Numbered from the stretch's first letter, positions 25,351 through 35,769 are shown. The stretch: DNA of 64,000 nt from Rheinheimera nanhaiensis E407-8 (GCF_000296695.1 NZ_BAFK01000004.1:171280-235279), one strand, 5' to 3'. Made by a program: numbers and translations. The notes: a model not told the origin generated them from the letters alone.

Positions 25351-26670
25351 ATGACCAGCGTAATTAATTGGGCTTCCTTATCTGCCGCACAGCAGCAGGC
25401 GGCGCTGGCACGGCCAGCGCTGGCTGACTCCGCATCGCTAAGCTCTCAGGTAGCTGAGATTATCCGCAGCGTGCGCGCGAACGGCGATGCGGCGCTGCGT
25501 GCTTACAGCCGGCAATTTGATGGCCTGGATAGCAACCCGCTAGTGTTAAGTGCTGCAGTGAAACAGGCACAGCTGGCAAAACTGTTGCCAGAGCGTAAAG
25601 CGGCTATTGAACTGGCCTATGACAACATTCGTAAATTTCACGCTGCCCAGTTACCGTGTGATATCGAAGTAGAAACCAGTATCGGCGTAAGCTGTCAGCT
25701 GAAAAGCCGCGCTATTGCCGCTGTGGGTTTGTATATCCCCGGCGGCAGTGCGCCGCTGCCCTCTACCGTGCTGATGCTGGGCGTACCGGCGCAGTTAGCC
25801 GGTTGCGAGCGCATAGTGCTGGTAACACCGCCCGGAAAACCCCAAGCCTGCGATATCGCGCCGGAAATTCTGTATGCGGCTGAGCTATGTGGCATTAACG
25901 AGATTTATACCATCGGTGGTGCCCAGGCGATTGCCGCGCTGGCCTATGGTACTGACAGCATCGCCAAAGTGGATAAAATCTTCGGCCCGGGCAACCGTTA
26001 TGTCACCGAAGCCAAACAGCAGGTGAGCCAGGATGCCCAAGGTGCACAAATTGATATGCCGGCCGGGCCGTCGGAAGTGTTGGTGCTGGCCGATAGCAGC
26101 GCTAATGCCGCCTTTGTTGCCGCCGATTTATTATCACAAGCCGAGCACGGCCCCGACTCGCAGGTGATCTTAGTCAGCGACAGCAGCAATTTGATTGACG
26201 CTGTACAGGCCGAAGTTAATCGCCAACTGGCGCTATTACCGCGTAAAGACATTGCCGCCGCCGCGCTTAGCCACAGCCGCTATATTCTAACCGCCGATTT
26301 AGCCCAGGCAGTGGCGGTAACCAATGCCTATGCGCCGGAGCACTTAATTGTGCAAACCGCTTGTGATGATGAACTGGTAGAGCAATTTAACAGCGCCGCC
26401 AGTATCTTTGTCGGCAAATGGACGCCGGAGTCTGCCGGTGACTATGCCAGCGGCACCAACCATGTACTGCCGACCTACGGATACAGCAAGACGGTGTCGA
26501 GCTTATCGCTGGCCGATTTTTACCGCCGCTTTACGGTGCAAAAGCTAAGCGCTCAGGGTATGCGTAATATTGGCCCGGCAATTGTCACCCTGGCGCAAGC
26601 CGAAAGCCTGGACGCGCACGCCAATGCGGTGCGCTTACGGTTGGCTGAACTAAATTCGATTAAGGGTTAA
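25351..26670 (+). CDS. hisD: Histidinol dehydrogenase HisD
   Basis: A 439-residue zinc enzyme that oxidises L-histidinol to histidine in two NAD-dependent steps, the end of the pathway. Family motifs include GLYIPGGSAPLPSTVLMLGVPA, IGGAQAIAALAYGT, KIFGPGN, DMPAGPSEVLVLAD, QAEHGPDSQ (zinc/catalytic region), APEHL and TNHVLPTYGYSK. The start lies two bases after the hisG stop. Confidence 0.95.
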   Translation: MTSVINWASLSAAQQQAALARPALADSASLSSQVAEIIRSVRANGDAALRAYSRQFDGLDSNPLVLSAAVKQAQLAKLLPERKAAIELAYDNIRKFHAAQLPCDIEVETSIGVSCQLKSRAIAAVGLYIPGGSAPLPSTVLMLGVPAQLAGCERIVLVTPPGKPQACDIAPEILYAAELCGINEIYTIGGAQAIAALAYGTDSIAKVDKIFGPGNRYVTEAKQQVSQDAQGAQIDMPAGPSEVLVLADSSANAAFVAADLLSQAEHGPDSQVILVSDSSNLIDAVQAEVNRQLALLPRKDIAAAALSHSRYILTADLAQAVAVTNAYAPEHLIVQTACDDELVEQFNSAASIFVGKWTPESAGDYASGTNHVLPTYGYSKTVSSLSLADFYRRFTVQKLSAQGMRNIGPAIVTLAQAESLDAHANAVRLRLAELNSIKG

Positions 26671-26677
26671 GCAGAAA

Positions 26678-27778
26678 ATGGCAAACACTACCCCTACTGG
26701 CGTGAATAACCTGGCCAGACAAATGGTAAAAGATATCGTGCCCTACGCCTCAGCGCGCAGCAGCATGAGTGGCGGCGCTGTTTGGCTGAATGCCAATGAA
26801 AACGCCTTAGCGCCAAGCTATCAGCTGGACGGTTGCTTCAACCGCTACCCGTCCTGTCAGCCCAAAGCGGTGATCAACGCTTATGCCGATTATGCCGGTG
26901 TGGCGCCGGAGCAGGTGCTGGTTAGCCGCGGTGCCGATGAAGGCATAGAGCTTCTGATCCGCAGCTTCTGCGAGCCGAAACAGGACAGCATTACCATTTG
27001 CCCGCCAACGTACGGCATGTATGCGATAAGCGCCGAGAGCAACCAGACAACGGTAAATAAAGTGCTGCTGGTGAATAACGAGCAGTTGGATTTAGATGGC
27101 ATCTTTGCCACTTCGCCGAAACTGGTGTTTATCTGCAGCCCGAATAACCCAACCGGCGATCTGATCCCACGCGAGCAAATTATTGCCGTACTTGAGCATT
27201 TTGCCGGTAAAGCGCTGGTGGTAGTCGATGAAGCCTATATTGAGTTTGCACCAGAAGCGACCCTCGCCAATGAATTGGCTAATTATCCGCATTTAGTGAT
27301 TTTACGCACTTTATCGAAAGCCTTTGGCCTGGCCGGATTACGTTGTGGCTTTACCCTGGCCTCGGTGGAGGTGATTAACGCGCTGAAAAAGATGATCGCG
27401 CCCTACCCGATTGCCGAGCCGGTCGCACAAATTGCGGCAATGGCATTATCAAGCGCTGGTATTGCACAAATGCAACAAAGCGTTGCCAGCATTAATGCAT
27501 TGCGTGATGAGTTTATCGCCTTTGCTAAGGCCCAAAGCGGCATTAACAAAGTGTGGCCCAGCAATGCCAACTATGTGTTGTTGCAGGTAAACAACGCCGC
27601 CGATTGCGTAAGTACGCTAATCCAAAGCGATATTTTAATTCGCAATCAATCCGGTCAGTTGGGCCTGAGTGAAGTGGTGCGGGTATCGATTGGTAATGCC
27701 GATGAAATGCAGCGCCTGACACAGGCAATGCAGCAGTATTTTTCTAACACTGATAGCAAAGAGAGAGTAAGCGCATGA
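26678..27778 (+). CDS. hisC: Histidinol-phosphate aminotransferase HisC
   Basis: A 366-residue fold-type I PLP aminotransferase converting imidazole-acetol phosphate to histidinol phosphate. It shows [52 protein letters not shown], and the PLP lysine in [17 protein letters not shown]. It overlaps hisB by four bases (ATGA). Confidence 0.94.
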   Translation: MANTTPTGVNNLARQMVKDIVPYASARSSMSGGAVWLNANENALAPSYQLDGCFNRYPSCQPKAVINAYADYAGVAPEQVLVSRGADEGIELLIRSFCEPKQDSITICPPTYGMYAISAESNQTTVNKVLLVNNEQLDLDGIFATSPKLVFICSPNNPTGDLIPREQIIAVLEHFAGKALVVVDEAYIEFAPEATLANELANYPHLVILRTLSKAFGLAGLRCGFTLASVEVINALKKMIAPYPIAEPVAQIAAMALSSAGIAQMQQSVASINALRDEFIAFAKAQSGINKVWPSNANYVLLQVNNAADCVSTLIQSDILIRNQSGQLGLSEVVRVSIGNADEMQRLTQAMQQYFSNTDSKERVSA

Positions 27779-28845
27779 GTGGCCAGCCTATTTTATTTAT
27801 CGATCGCGACGGCACCATGGTAGAAGAGCCGCCAATTGACAAACAGCTGGATAGCCTGGAAAAGCTGGCCTATGAGCCGGGTTTAGTGCCTGCACTATTA
27901 AAGTTGCAAGCCGCTGGCTATCGTCTGGTGATGGTCACTAATCAGGATGGCCTGGGCACCGACAGCTTCCCGCGTGATACTTTTGATGCGCCGCACCACA
28001 AAATGATGCAACTGTTAACCTCGCAAGGTATTCACTTTGATGATGTGCTGATTTGCCCACACTTTGAACGCGACAACTGCAGCTGCCGCAAGCCCAAACT
28101 GGGGCTGGTAAAAGACTACCTGCAACAGGGCAAAATCGACTTTACCAACTCTTACGTGATTGGCGACCGCTTAACAGATGTGCAGCTGGCCGAAAACATG
28201 GGCCTGCCGGCATTTCAATATCACCGCGACAGCTTAGGCTGGGCGCAAATTACCAAGCAGTTACTCAGCCGCGGCCGCAAAGCCTCAGTGCGGCGCACTA
28301 CGCGGGAAACCGATATTGAAATTTCGGTTGATCTGGACAGCAGCGGCAATAACTTTTTTGGTACCGGTGTTGGCTTTTTCGACCATATGCTGGAGCAAAT
28401 TGCGACCCACGGCGGCTTTTCGCTGCAGGTAAAGGTGGTGGGTGATCTACACATCGACGATCACCACAGCGTCGAAGATACCGCGCTGGCATTGGGCCAG
28501 GCCTTAAAACAAGCACTGGGCAATAAACGCGGTATCAACCGTTTTGGTTTTGTGCTGCCAATGGATGAATGCCGCGCCGAGTGCGTGCTGGATTTATCCG
28601 GCCGGCCGCTGTTTGTGTTTAATGGCGAGCTGGGCGAAGGTGCTGTTGGCGGCCTTAATCTGGAAATGGTGCCGCACTTTTTCCGCTCACTAAGCGATGC
28701 CATGCTGATGACGCTGCACTTAAGCATTACGCCAGGCAATAAACACCATATGGTAGAAGGCCTGTTTAAAGCCTTTGGCCGCGCGCTGCGCCAGGCCATT
28801 ACCGTATCAGGCGAAGCGCTGCCAAGCTCGAAAGGGGTGCTGTGA
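27775..28845 (+). CDS. hisB: Bifunctional histidinol-phosphatase / imidazoleglycerol-phosphate dehydratase HisB
   Basis: A 356-residue fusion as in enterics. The N-terminal HAD phosphatase (about 1-165) has [11 protein letters not shown] with the nucleophile Asp and the zinc-loop cysteine/histidines in [15 protein letters not shown]. The C-terminal dehydratase (about 168-356) carries the metal-binding patterns [34 protein letters not shown] and [18 protein letters not shown]. Both halves look active. Confidence 0.95.
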   Translation: MSGQPILFIDRDGTMVEEPPIDKQLDSLEKLAYEPGLVPALLKLQAAGYRLVMVTNQDGLGTDSFPRDTFDAPHHKMMQLLTSQGIHFDDVLICPHFERDNCSCRKPKLGLVKDYLQQGKIDFTNSYVIGDRLTDVQLAENMGLPAFQYHRDSLGWAQITKQLLSRGRKASVRRTTRETDIEISVDLDSSGNNFFGTGVGFFDHMLEQIATHGGFSLQVKVVGDLHIDDHHSVEDTALALGQALKQALGNKRGINRFGFVLPMDECRAECVLDLSGRPLFVFNGELGEGAVGGLNLEMVPHFFRSLSDAMLMTLHLSITPGNKHHMVEGLFKAFGRALRQAITVSGEALPSSKGVL

Positions 28846-29438
28846 TGAAGCTGGTGATAGTGGATACCGGCTGCGCCAATATCAGCTCGGTATATTTCGC
28901 CTTCAAACGTTTGGGTGTTGAAGCCAGTATCAGCCGCGATGCCAAAGCAATAAAATCAGCAGACAAAGTGCTGCTGCCCGGTGTGGGTACCGCACACAAT
29001 GCAATGGCACAGTTACAGCAAGCCGAGCTTATTGGCACCCTGCAACAGCTGCAGCAGCCGCTGCTGGGTATTTGCCTGGGTATGCAGCTGCTTACTGCGC
29101 ACAGTATGGAAGGTGATGTGGCCTGTTTAAACCTTATTCCATCAGAAGTGCTGCCCATGCAAAGCGCTGGCCTGCGCTTACCGCATATGGGCTGGAACAC
29201 CTTACATCGCATCAGCAGCCACCCGTTGCTGCGTGGCTTTTCTGACACCGACTATGTGTATTTTGTGCACAGTTTTGCTGTCGCACCGGATCAGTACAGC
29301 CTGGCGCAGTGTCATTACGGCAACGACTTCGCTGCGGTAATTGGCAAAGACAATGTCGCCGGTGCCCAGTTTCACCCCGAGCGTTCGGGTAAAACCGGCG
29401 CGCGGTTATTACAGAATTTTCTGGAGTGGCAGTTATGA
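28845..29438 (+). CDS. hisH: Imidazole glycerol phosphate synthase glutamine amidotransferase subunit HisH
   Basis: About 197 residues; a class I glutaminase that supplies ammonia to HisF. The nucleophile Cys is in [11 protein letters not shown], and the His-Glu pair in [15 protein letters not shown] take ATG 28845, which overlaps the hisB stop (TGATG); an in-frame GTG lies one codon earlier. The 3' end overlaps the hisA start (ATGA). Confidence 0.95.
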   Translation: MKLVIVDTGCANISSVYFAFKRLGVEASISRDAKAIKSADKVLLPGVGTAHNAMAQLQQAELIGTLQQLQQPLLGICLGMQLLTAHSMEGDVACLNLIPSEVLPMQSAGLRLPHMGWNTLHRISSHPLLRGFSDTDYVYFVHSFAVAPDQYSLAQCHYGNDFAAVIGKDNVAGAQFHPERSGKTGARLLQNFLEWQL

Positions 29439-30172
29439 TTATCCCCGCCATTGATTTAATTGACGGCACTGTGGTGCGGCTGTATCAGGGCCGCTACGAC
29501 AACAGCACGCAGTATGATTTCAGCCCGCTTGGCCTGCGTAATCAATACGCCCAGGCCGGTGCCGACTGGCTGCATATTGTTGATCTCTCCGGTGCCAAAG
29601 ACGCCACTAAACGCCAGCTGACACTGCTCACTGAGCTGATGACAGCCTCACCTTTGCATATTCAGGTCGGCGGAGGTGTTCGCAGCGAGCAGGATCTGAT
29701 TGATTTACTTGATGCCGGTGCCGGTCGGGTGGTGATTGGCAGCCTGGCCATACGCCAACGCGAGCTGGTGCAGGGCTGGGTGCGCAAATACGGCGGCGAG
29801 CAGATCGTGCTGGCGCTGGATGTGGCAATAAACGATAAAGGCGAGAAAACCCTGCCCTCACATGGCTGGATTGAGCAATCTGACATTACGCTGGAGCAGG
29901 TGCTGGATGGTTATATCGCTGCCGGTGCTAAGCATGTGCTATGTACCGACATCAGTAAAGACGGCACCTTAAGCGGCTCCAACGTAACACTTTACAAAGA
30001 GCTGGCCAGTAAGTACCCGCAAATTCATTGGCAGGCCTCAGGCGGCATTGGCAAGCTGGATGATATCCGCGCCTTAATTGGCAGCGGCGTAGCCGGTGTT
30101 ATTTTAGGCCGCTCGCTGCTGGAAGGTAAATTTAGCCTTGAGGAGGCCATTGCATGCTGGCAAAACGGTTAA
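29435..30172 (+). CDS. hisA: Phosphoribosylformimino-AICAR ribotide isomerase HisA
   Basis: A 245-residue TIM-barrel isomerase. Opens [19 protein letters not shown] with the catalytic Asp; the second Asp lies in [13 protein letters not shown]. Phosphate-binding GGGVRS and GGIG segments are present. ATG 29435 overlaps the hisH stop; the frame extends three codons upstream without a better start. It overlaps hisF by 19 bases. Confidence 0.95.
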   Translation: MIIPAIDLIDGTVVRLYQGRYDNSTQYDFSPLGLRNQYAQAGADWLHIVDLSGAKDATKRQLTLLTELMTASPLHIQVGGGVRSEQDLIDLLDAGAGRVVIGSLAIRQRELVQGWVRKYGGEQIVLALDVAINDKGEKTLPSHGWIEQSDITLEQVLDGYIAAGAKHVLCTDISKDGTLSGSNVTLYKELASKYPQIHWQASGGIGKLDDIRALIGSGVAGVILGRSLLEGKFSLEEAIACWQNG

Positions 30173-30927
30173 TTCCCTGCCTCGATGTGCGCGATGGCAA
30201 AGTCGTTAAAGGCGTACAGTTTCGTAACCATGAAGTTATCGGCGATATAGTACCGCTGGCGCAGCGTTACGCGCAGGCCGGCGCTGACGAGCTGGTGTTT
30301 TATGATATCACTGCGTCGAGCGATGGCCGCGTAGTGGATAAAAGCTGGGTGCGGCGTATTGCTGAAGTGATCGATATTCCGTTTTGCGTCGCCGGCGGCA
30401 TTAAAAGCGTGGCCGATGCCGGCAAAATTCTGGAAATGGGCGCCGATAAAATCTCGGTTAATAGCCCGGCGCTGGCACGGCCTGAATTAATAAATGAGCT
30501 GAATCACAGCTTTGGCCAGCAGTGTGTGGTAATCGGCATTGACAGCTTTTTTGATGTTGCCTCCGGTCAGTATCAGGTATACCAGTTTACCGGTGATGAG
30601 AGCCGCACCCAGAAAACCCGCTGGCTAACCCGCGATTGGGTAAGCGAGGTGCTAAGCCGTGGTGCCGGTGAGATTGTGCTTAATTGTATGAATCAGGACG
30701 GTGTGCGTCAGGGCTATGATATTGCCCAGTTAAAAAGCATCCGCGATATCTGCACTGTGCCGCTGATTGCCAGTGGCGGCGCCGGTACTATGCAGCACTT
30801 TACTGAGGTATTTGACAAAGCTGACGTTGATGGTGCTTTGGCGGCCAGTGTGTTTCACAAAGGTATTATTGAAATAGCTGAGTTAAAAGCCAAATTGATC
30901 GCTGAGGGCATCAGCATCCGGCCGTAA
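30154..30927 (+). CDS. hisF: Imidazole glycerol phosphate synthase cyclase subunit HisF
   Basis: A 257-residue TIM-barrel cyclase that uses HisH-derived ammonia to make imidazole glycerol phosphate and AICAR. Motifs: [23 protein letters not shown] (catalytic D11), [33 protein letters not shown] and [12 protein letters not shown]. It is followed by a palindromic repeat before hisI. Confidence 0.95.
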   Translation: MLAKRLIPCLDVRDGKVVKGVQFRNHEVIGDIVPLAQRYAQAGADELVFYDITASSDGRVVDKSWVRRIAEVIDIPFCVAGGIKSVADAGKILEMGADKISVNSPALARPELINELNHSFGQQCVVIGIDSFFDVASGQYQVYQFTGDESRTQKTRWLTRDWVSEVLSRGAGEIVLNCMNQDGVRQGYDIAQLKSIRDICTVPLIASGGAGTMQHFTEVFDKADVDGALAASVFHKGIIEIAELKAKLIAEGISIRP

Positions 30928-30933
30928 AACGAC

Positions 30934-31052
30934 AAATCTCCCCCTGCCCCCTCTTTACCAAAGAGGGGGGAACGCATCCATCATATTAATGGGTGGTTTG
31001 GAGGGAGTAGCTTTTAGCCTCCCCCTTTGAAAAAGGGGGAATGAGGGGGATT
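30934..31052. repeat. Palindromic repeat inserted between hisF and hisI
   Basis: Two perfect hairpins lie in one element. CCCCCTCTTT/AAAGAGGGGG (30947-30956 / 30960-30969, 3-nt loop) and CCCCCTTT/AAAGGGGG (31021-31028 / 31032-31039, 3-nt loop) are enclosed by imperfect ends AATCTCCCCCT and AGGGGGATT. It looks like a small dispersed or MITE-like element and widens the hisF-hisI gap to 135 bases in an otherwise overlapping operon. No transposase is nearby. The only purine-rich ribosome-site-like stretch before hisI (GAGGGGGA) is inside it. Confidence 0.8.
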
Positions 31053-31062
31053 CAGAACTAAC

Positions 31063-31677
31063 ATGAACAAAGAGCAAATTAACGCCCTTAGCTGGCCCGA
31101 TAACCAGTTGCTGCCAGCCATAGTACAACATCCCATCTCCGGCAAGGTGCTGATGCAGGGCTATATGAACCCAGAGGCACTTGCGCACACGCTGCAAAGC
31201 GGCAACGTCACCTTTTACAGCCGCAGCAAACAACGGCTGTGGACCAAAGGTGAAAGCTCGGGCCATACCCTACAACTGGTCAGCGTCGACAGCGACTGCG
31301 ATGCCGACAGTCTTTTAGTACTGGCACTGCCACAAGGCCCCACCTGCCATGTTGGTACTGAAACCTGCTGGCATGATAACAGCGCCAACAGCCCGCAACT
31401 GGCGTTTTTATATGACTTAGAGCAAGTGATTAAAAGCCGTGAAGGAGCAGATCCGGCCAGCAGCTATACCGCCAGCTTATTTGCCAAAGGCGTAAAACGC
31501 ATCGCACAAAAGGTCGGTGAAGAAGGCGTCGAATCGGCCTTAGCGGCGATGGCCGGTGACCGGGAAGAGTTGGCTAACGAAGCGGCTGATCTGATTTTTC
31601 ACCTGCTGGTATTACTGCGCAGCCAAAAGTTAGAACTAAATGATGTCATTAAAGTGCTGCAGCAGCGACATAAGTAA
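31063..31677 (+). CDS. hisI: Phosphoribosyl-AMP cyclohydrolase / phosphoribosyl-ATP pyrophosphatase HisIE
   Basis: A 204-residue fusion catalysing steps two and three of the pathway. The N-terminal cyclohydrolase has [45 protein letters not shown] and [10 protein letters not shown] with zinc-binding cysteines. The C-terminal HisE domain starts near residue 118 ([11 protein letters not shown]) and has [14 protein letters not shown] and [14 protein letters not shown]. It is the last his gene, and is set apart by the palindromic repeat. Confidence 0.95.
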   Translation: MNKEQINALSWPDNQLLPAIVQHPISGKVLMQGYMNPEALAHTLQSGNVTFYSRSKQRLWTKGESSGHTLQLVSVDSDCDADSLLVLALPQGPTCHVGTETCWHDNSANSPQLAFLYDLEQVIKSREGADPASSYTASLFAKGVKRIAQKVGEEGVESALAAMAGDREELANEAADLIFHLLVLLRSQKLELNDVIKVLQQRHK

Positions 31678-31765
31678 ACTGGCAGCTTCGCAGTACAGCC
31701 GCGCACATAATTCAATTGCAGCAGAAGTGGCGCAGCAACAGCTGGCTAACTACACTTAAGCCGTC

Positions 31766-33463
31766 ATGACAGCGAAACCGCCGCATCTGCACCGCGAGGC
31801 AAACCTGATCCAAATGCTGGACCCACTGTCCACCGATTGGAATCAGGCCTTGCCAACACCCGATAGTACGGTAACCAGTAAGCTGGTTGCTGCGCTGGAT
31901 TTTTCCCGTTTAAACGCCTTGTTTGAAAACTTTCTGCAGGTAATGAATGTCCCTATAGCGCTGATTGACCTGCACGGTAAAGTATTAGCCTCATCGCGCT
32001 GGCAGCGCGCCTGCGTTCAGTTTCATCGTCAGGCAGAGCCGACTTTGCAACGCTGCCTGGAAAGTGACCGTGATCTGGCGCTACAACTGGAGCAAGGTAA
32101 AAACTATTCTATTTACCGCTGTCGCAATGGTTTAACCGACTGCGCCACACCCATTATTCTTGATGGCGAACATATCGCTAACCTGTTTATTGGCCAGTTT
32201 TTGCTGCAAGAACCCGACCCGGAATATTTCAGCGCCCAGGCCCAGGAGGCAGGTTTTAATAAAGAAGAGTATCTGGCTGCGTTGGCGGAAGTACCCATTG
32301 TCGCTGAAGCCAAATTACCCGCCATGCTAAATATGCTGGCATCACTGGCGCTGCAAATTACAGAGCTTAGCCTGGCCAACACCCGCTACCAGCACAATCT
32401 GGCGCAAACCGAACGTCAGGTTGCCCTGCGCACCCAGGAACTGACACTGCAAAATCAGATCTTAAGCCAGATAAGCGAAGGCGCCGAGCTTAAAACTGTG
32501 CTGCACAACTTAGTTACGCAAGTAGAGCTGTTGCACCCGGATATGCTGTGCTCCATTTTATTACTGGACGAAGATGGTAAAACCCTGCGCCACGGCGCCG
32601 CCCCTTCACTGCCTGATGCTTACAATCAGGCAATAGATGGTGTGCAAATTGGTGCCGGGGTGGGCTCTTGCGGCACCGCCGCCTTTAGCGGTGAAACGGT
32701 AATTGTCAGTGACATCGAAAGCCATCCGTACTGGCAGCCCTATCTGGCACTGGCTGAGATTGCTAAGGTTAAATCATGTTGGTCGCAGCCGGTGAAAAAT
32801 GCCCAGGGCAAGGTGCTGGGTACCTTTGCTATTTATCAGCGCTGTACTGCCAAGCCCTCCGCTGAGCTGTTAGAAAAAATAAAAACCTATGGCAATCTGG
32901 CCGAGCTCGCTATCAGCCGCAGTTTAAGTAGCGCACAAATTCGCCGGCTGGCGTTTTACGACAGCTTAACCGGCCTGGCCAACCGGCGTTTGCTGCAAGA
33001 ACATCTGACACAGGCAATGGCATTAAGCCAGCGCAGCCAGAAATATTGTGGCCTGATGTTTATTGATTTAGATAACTTTAAACCGGTAAATGACATTTAT
33101 GGCCACCGTATTGGCGATGGTTTGTTAACTGAAGTTGCCTACCGCTTGCAAACTGCTGTACGCCAGGCCGATACCGTAGCCCGCTTTGGCGGCGATGAGT
33201 TTATTGTCTTGCTGCGGGAAATCGACACCGAGCTGGCACGCAGCCGCCAGCATATGCAGCGGGTGGCACAAAAAATCAGCCAAACCCTGTCGCGACCGTA
33301 CCCGCTTGACGACCAATTAATGCACCAATGCGCCTGCAGCATCGGCCTGGTATTGTTTAAAGGCGATACCGACTGCGACGAACTGCTACGTCAGGCCGAC
33401 ACAGCCATGTATCAGGCCAAACGTCAGGGACTAAACCAGCCTTGCTGGTTTAAGGCCGGTTAA
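31766..33463 (+). CDS. PocR-GAF-GGDEF diguanylate cyclase
   Basis: A 565-residue soluble signalling protein. Residues about 45-200 match the PocR sensory domain (FLQVMNVPIALIDLHGKVLASSRWQRAC; YRCRNGLTDCATPIILDGEHIANLFIGQF), which has cysteines suited to ligand or metal sensing. A short coiled coil (about 205-230) leads to a GAF domain (about 235-385). The C-terminal GGDEF domain is intact (RFGGDEF) and carries the inhibitory I-site RQAD five residues before it. It should make c-di-GMP in response to a small molecule. It follows hisI by 88 bases but is not functionally linked. Confidence 0.88.
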   Translation: MTAKPPHLHREANLIQMLDPLSTDWNQALPTPDSTVTSKLVAALDFSRLNALFENFLQVMNVPIALIDLHGKVLASSRWQRACVQFHRQAEPTLQRCLESDRDLALQLEQGKNYSIYRCRNGLTDCATPIILDGEHIANLFIGQFLLQEPDPEYFSAQAQEAGFNKEEYLAALAEVPIVAEAKLPAMLNMLASLALQITELSLANTRYQHNLAQTERQVALRTQELTLQNQILSQISEGAELKTVLHNLVTQVELLHPDMLCSILLLDEDGKTLRHGAAPSLPDAYNQAIDGVQIGAGVGSCGTAAFSGETVIVSDIESHPYWQPYLALAEIAKVKSCWSQPVKNAQGKVLGTFAIYQRCTAKPSAELLEKIKTYGNLAELAISRSLSSAQIRRLAFYDSLTGLANRRLLQEHLTQAMALSQRSQKYCGLMFIDLDNFKPVNDIYGHRIGDGLLTEVAYRLQTAVRQADTVARFGGDEFIVLLREIDTELARSRQHMQRVAQKISQTLSRPYPLDDQLMHQCACSIGLVLFKGDTDCDELLRQADTAMYQAKRQGLNQPCWFKAG

Positions 33464-33532
33464 AGCAAACCGCACCGAACCTATTAATCGCTCTGGCCAT
33501 CGCATTAAAATGTAACAGCCTTTTTCACACTA

Positions 33533-33569
33533 TTGACAAGCCCCGCCCCGCCGCGGACTATAGCCGCGG
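33533..33569 (+). promoter_or_regulatory. Candidate promoter with overlapping palindrome before the S46 peptidase
   Basis: TTGACA (33533-33538) and ACTATA (33557-33562) are 18 bases apart. The -10 hexamer lies inside CCGCGG-ACTATAG-CCGCGG (33551-33569), an inverted repeat that could bind a regulator or fold at the transcript start. The next gene starts at 33616. Confidence 0.5.
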
Positions 33570-33615
33570 TCTTACGTTTAACACTTCTGTTAACACTAAC
33601 AATAAAAGAGTCGCT

Positions 33616-35769
33616 ATGAAAAAATCCTTACTTGTACTGGCGTTAGCCAGTAGCTTCGCCCTGGCAGATGAAGGCATGTGGATGCCGCAACAACTGCCAC
33701 AAATTGCCACCGAACTAAAAGCTGCCGGCTTAGCGCTAGACCCGGCCGACTTAACCAAACTCACTGAGTTTCCTGCCGCGGCCATTGTTAGCTTAGGTGG
33801 CTGCTCAGCGTCTTTTGTGTCGCCCAACGGCCTGGTTGCCACTAACCACCACTGTGTGTATGGCAGCATTGCGCATAACTCAACGCCAGAGAACGATTTA
33901 TTAGCCAATGGCTTTTTAGCCAAAACCTTAAGCGAAGAAGTACCCGCTGCGCCGGGCAGCCGTATTTTTGTTACCAAAGCGGTCGATAATGTCAGCGATA
34001 AAGTCATTGACGCTGCCACGGCCAAATTAAGCGGCAAAAAGCGTATTGATGCTATTGAAGCTAACCAAAAAGCCATCGTCGCCGAGTGTGAACAAGACGA
34101 AGGCCACCGCTGCACCGTAGCCGCCTATTACGGCAGCCTGGAGTTTTACTTAATTAAACAGCTGGAAATTAAAGATGTGCGTTTAGTGCACGCGCCAGCA
34201 GAAGGCGTAGGTAAATTTGGCGGTGACACCGACAACTGGATGTGGCCACGCCACACCGGTGATTACAGCTTCTACCGGGCTTATGTGAGCCCAGAGGGCA
34301 AGTCAGCCGATTACAGCACCGACAACGTGCCTTATAAGCCAGACTTTCATTTAACCCTGGCTAAAGATGGCGTGAAAGAAGGTGATTTTGTGATGGCAAT
34401 GGGTTACCCCGGCCGCACGAACCGTCACCGTTTACCCAGTGAAGTCAGCGAAACCTTTGAATGGGCTTACCCGAACACGGTAGCGCACTTTAAAAACACG
34501 CTGGACATTATCGCCAAACAAACCGCCAACGATAAAGACGCTGAGCTAAAATACGCCAGCCGCGTCGCCGGCTTAAATAACTACATGAAAAACCGTCAGG
34601 GCATGCTCGACAGCTTTGCCGACAGCGACTTTTTAAGCCGCAAACAAGCCGAGCATGCTGAGCTGACCAAGTGGGTGAACAGCAGCCGTGCCAACAAAAA
34701 AGCCTATGCCGATGATTTAACAGCCATTGAAAAACTGCTGAAGCAAAGCCAGGAAAAAGATCGCAAAGACTATTTACTGGATAACGCCAAATCCCGTCTG
34801 TTAACCGTTGCAGGCGCCCTGTATCGTTTAGCAGAAGAAAGCACTAAGCCAGATGCAGCGCGTAAAGCCGGCTTCCAAAACCGTGACCTGCCGCGGTACA
34901 AAGCCTTTGTTGCCGGTATGGAGCGCAACTTTGCCGTTAGCGTAGAAAAAGCGCTGGATCTTTATAACTTAAGCCGCTATGCCGCCCAGCCGAAAAAAAT
35001 GCGCGACAGTGAGTTTGATAAGGTAATGGGTATTAAAGATGGCATGTCTGAAGCTGCGCTAAAAGCATTAATCGACGGCTGGTATGCCAACACAGGCTTA
35101 ACCGCACTGGATAAACGCAATGCCCTGCTGGAGATGACGCCAGAGCAAATCGCCGCGCTGGACGACAGCTTTGTTAAAGCCGCCGTTGCACTACATAAGT
35201 GGAACTTAAAACAAGAAGCGGCCGAAGAAGAGCTGGCCGGTAAAATTCAGCAGGCCTATGCCAGCTATATGCGCGCCAAAATCGCCTTTATGCAGTCGAA
35301 AGGTCAGGCCGTTTACCCGGATGCCAACAGCACACTGCGGGTCACTTACGGTAACGTAAAAGGCCGTGGCCACGGCAATGAAGACGGCAACGCCTGGGCG
35401 CCGTTTACTACGCTGCGCGGCATTACCGCTAAAGCCACCGGCGAGGGTGAATTTAACGCACCACAAAGCCAGCTAGACGCCATTAACGCCAAGCAATATG
35501 GCCCTTACAAGGTAGAAAGCTTAAACTCAGTGCCGGTAAACTTTTTGGCTACGCTGGATATTACCGGTGGTAACTCAGGTTCAGCGGTTTTAAACAGCAA
35601 AGCTGAACTGGTTGGCCTGGCGTTTGACGGCACGCTGGACTCTATTATTTCAGACTGGGACTATAATCCGGACAATACCCGCTCGATTCAGGTTGATCAC
35701 CGTTTTATGCTGTGGCAAATGCAGCTGGATGGTGCCGACAATCTGTTAAAAGAAATGGGTGTTAAATAA
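33616..35769 (+). CDS. S46-family dipeptidyl-peptidase (DPP7-like), exported
   Basis: A 717-residue periplasmic serine exopeptidase that should release dipeptides from peptide N-termini. Signal peptide MKKSLLVLALASSFALAD. Triad regions: TNHHC (H78/H79), DNWMWPRHTGDYS (D216) and GNSGSAV (S654). The residue that separates DPP7 from DPP11 in Porphyromonas (Gly versus Arg about 18 after the serine) is Gly here (LAFDG, G672), suggesting hydrophobic rather than acidic P1 preference. The usual S46 length and order are kept. A GCAA-loop terminator follows. Confidence 0.92.
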   Translation: MKKSLLVLALASSFALADEGMWMPQQLPQIATELKAAGLALDPADLTKLTEFPAAAIVSLGGCSASFVSPNGLVATNHHCVYGSIAHNSTPENDLLANGFLAKTLSEEVPAAPGSRIFVTKAVDNVSDKVIDAATAKLSGKKRIDAIEANQKAIVAECEQDEGHRCTVAAYYGSLEFYLIKQLEIKDVRLVHAPAEGVGKFGGDTDNWMWPRHTGDYSFYRAYVSPEGKSADYSTDNVPYKPDFHLTLAKDGVKEGDFVMAMGYPGRTNRHRLPSEVSETFEWAYPNTVAHFKNTLDIIAKQTANDKDAELKYASRVAGLNNYMKNRQGMLDSFADSDFLSRKQAEHAELTKWVNSSRANKKAYADDLTAIEKLLKQSQEKDRKDYLLDNAKSRLLTVAGALYRLAEESTKPDAARKAGFQNRDLPRYKAFVAGMERNFAVSVEKALDLYNLSRYAAQPKKMRDSEFDKVMGIKDGMSEAALKALIDGWYANTGLTALDKRNALLEMTPEQIAALDDSFVKAAVALHKWNLKQEAAEEELAGKIQQAYASYMRAKIAFMQSKGQAVYPDANSTLRVTYGNVKGRGHGNEDGNAWAPFTTLRGITAKATGEGEFNAPQSQLDAINAKQYGPYKVESLNSVPVNFLATLDITGGNSGSAVLNSKAELVGLAFDGTLDSIISDWDYNPDNTRSIQVDHRFMLWQMQLDGADNLLKEMGVK

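Noticed and set aside
33558..34115. 185-codon minus-strand frame over the S46 peptidase start
   Set aside because: Overlaps the promoter, signal peptide and catalytic His region of the real gene; product not protein-like.
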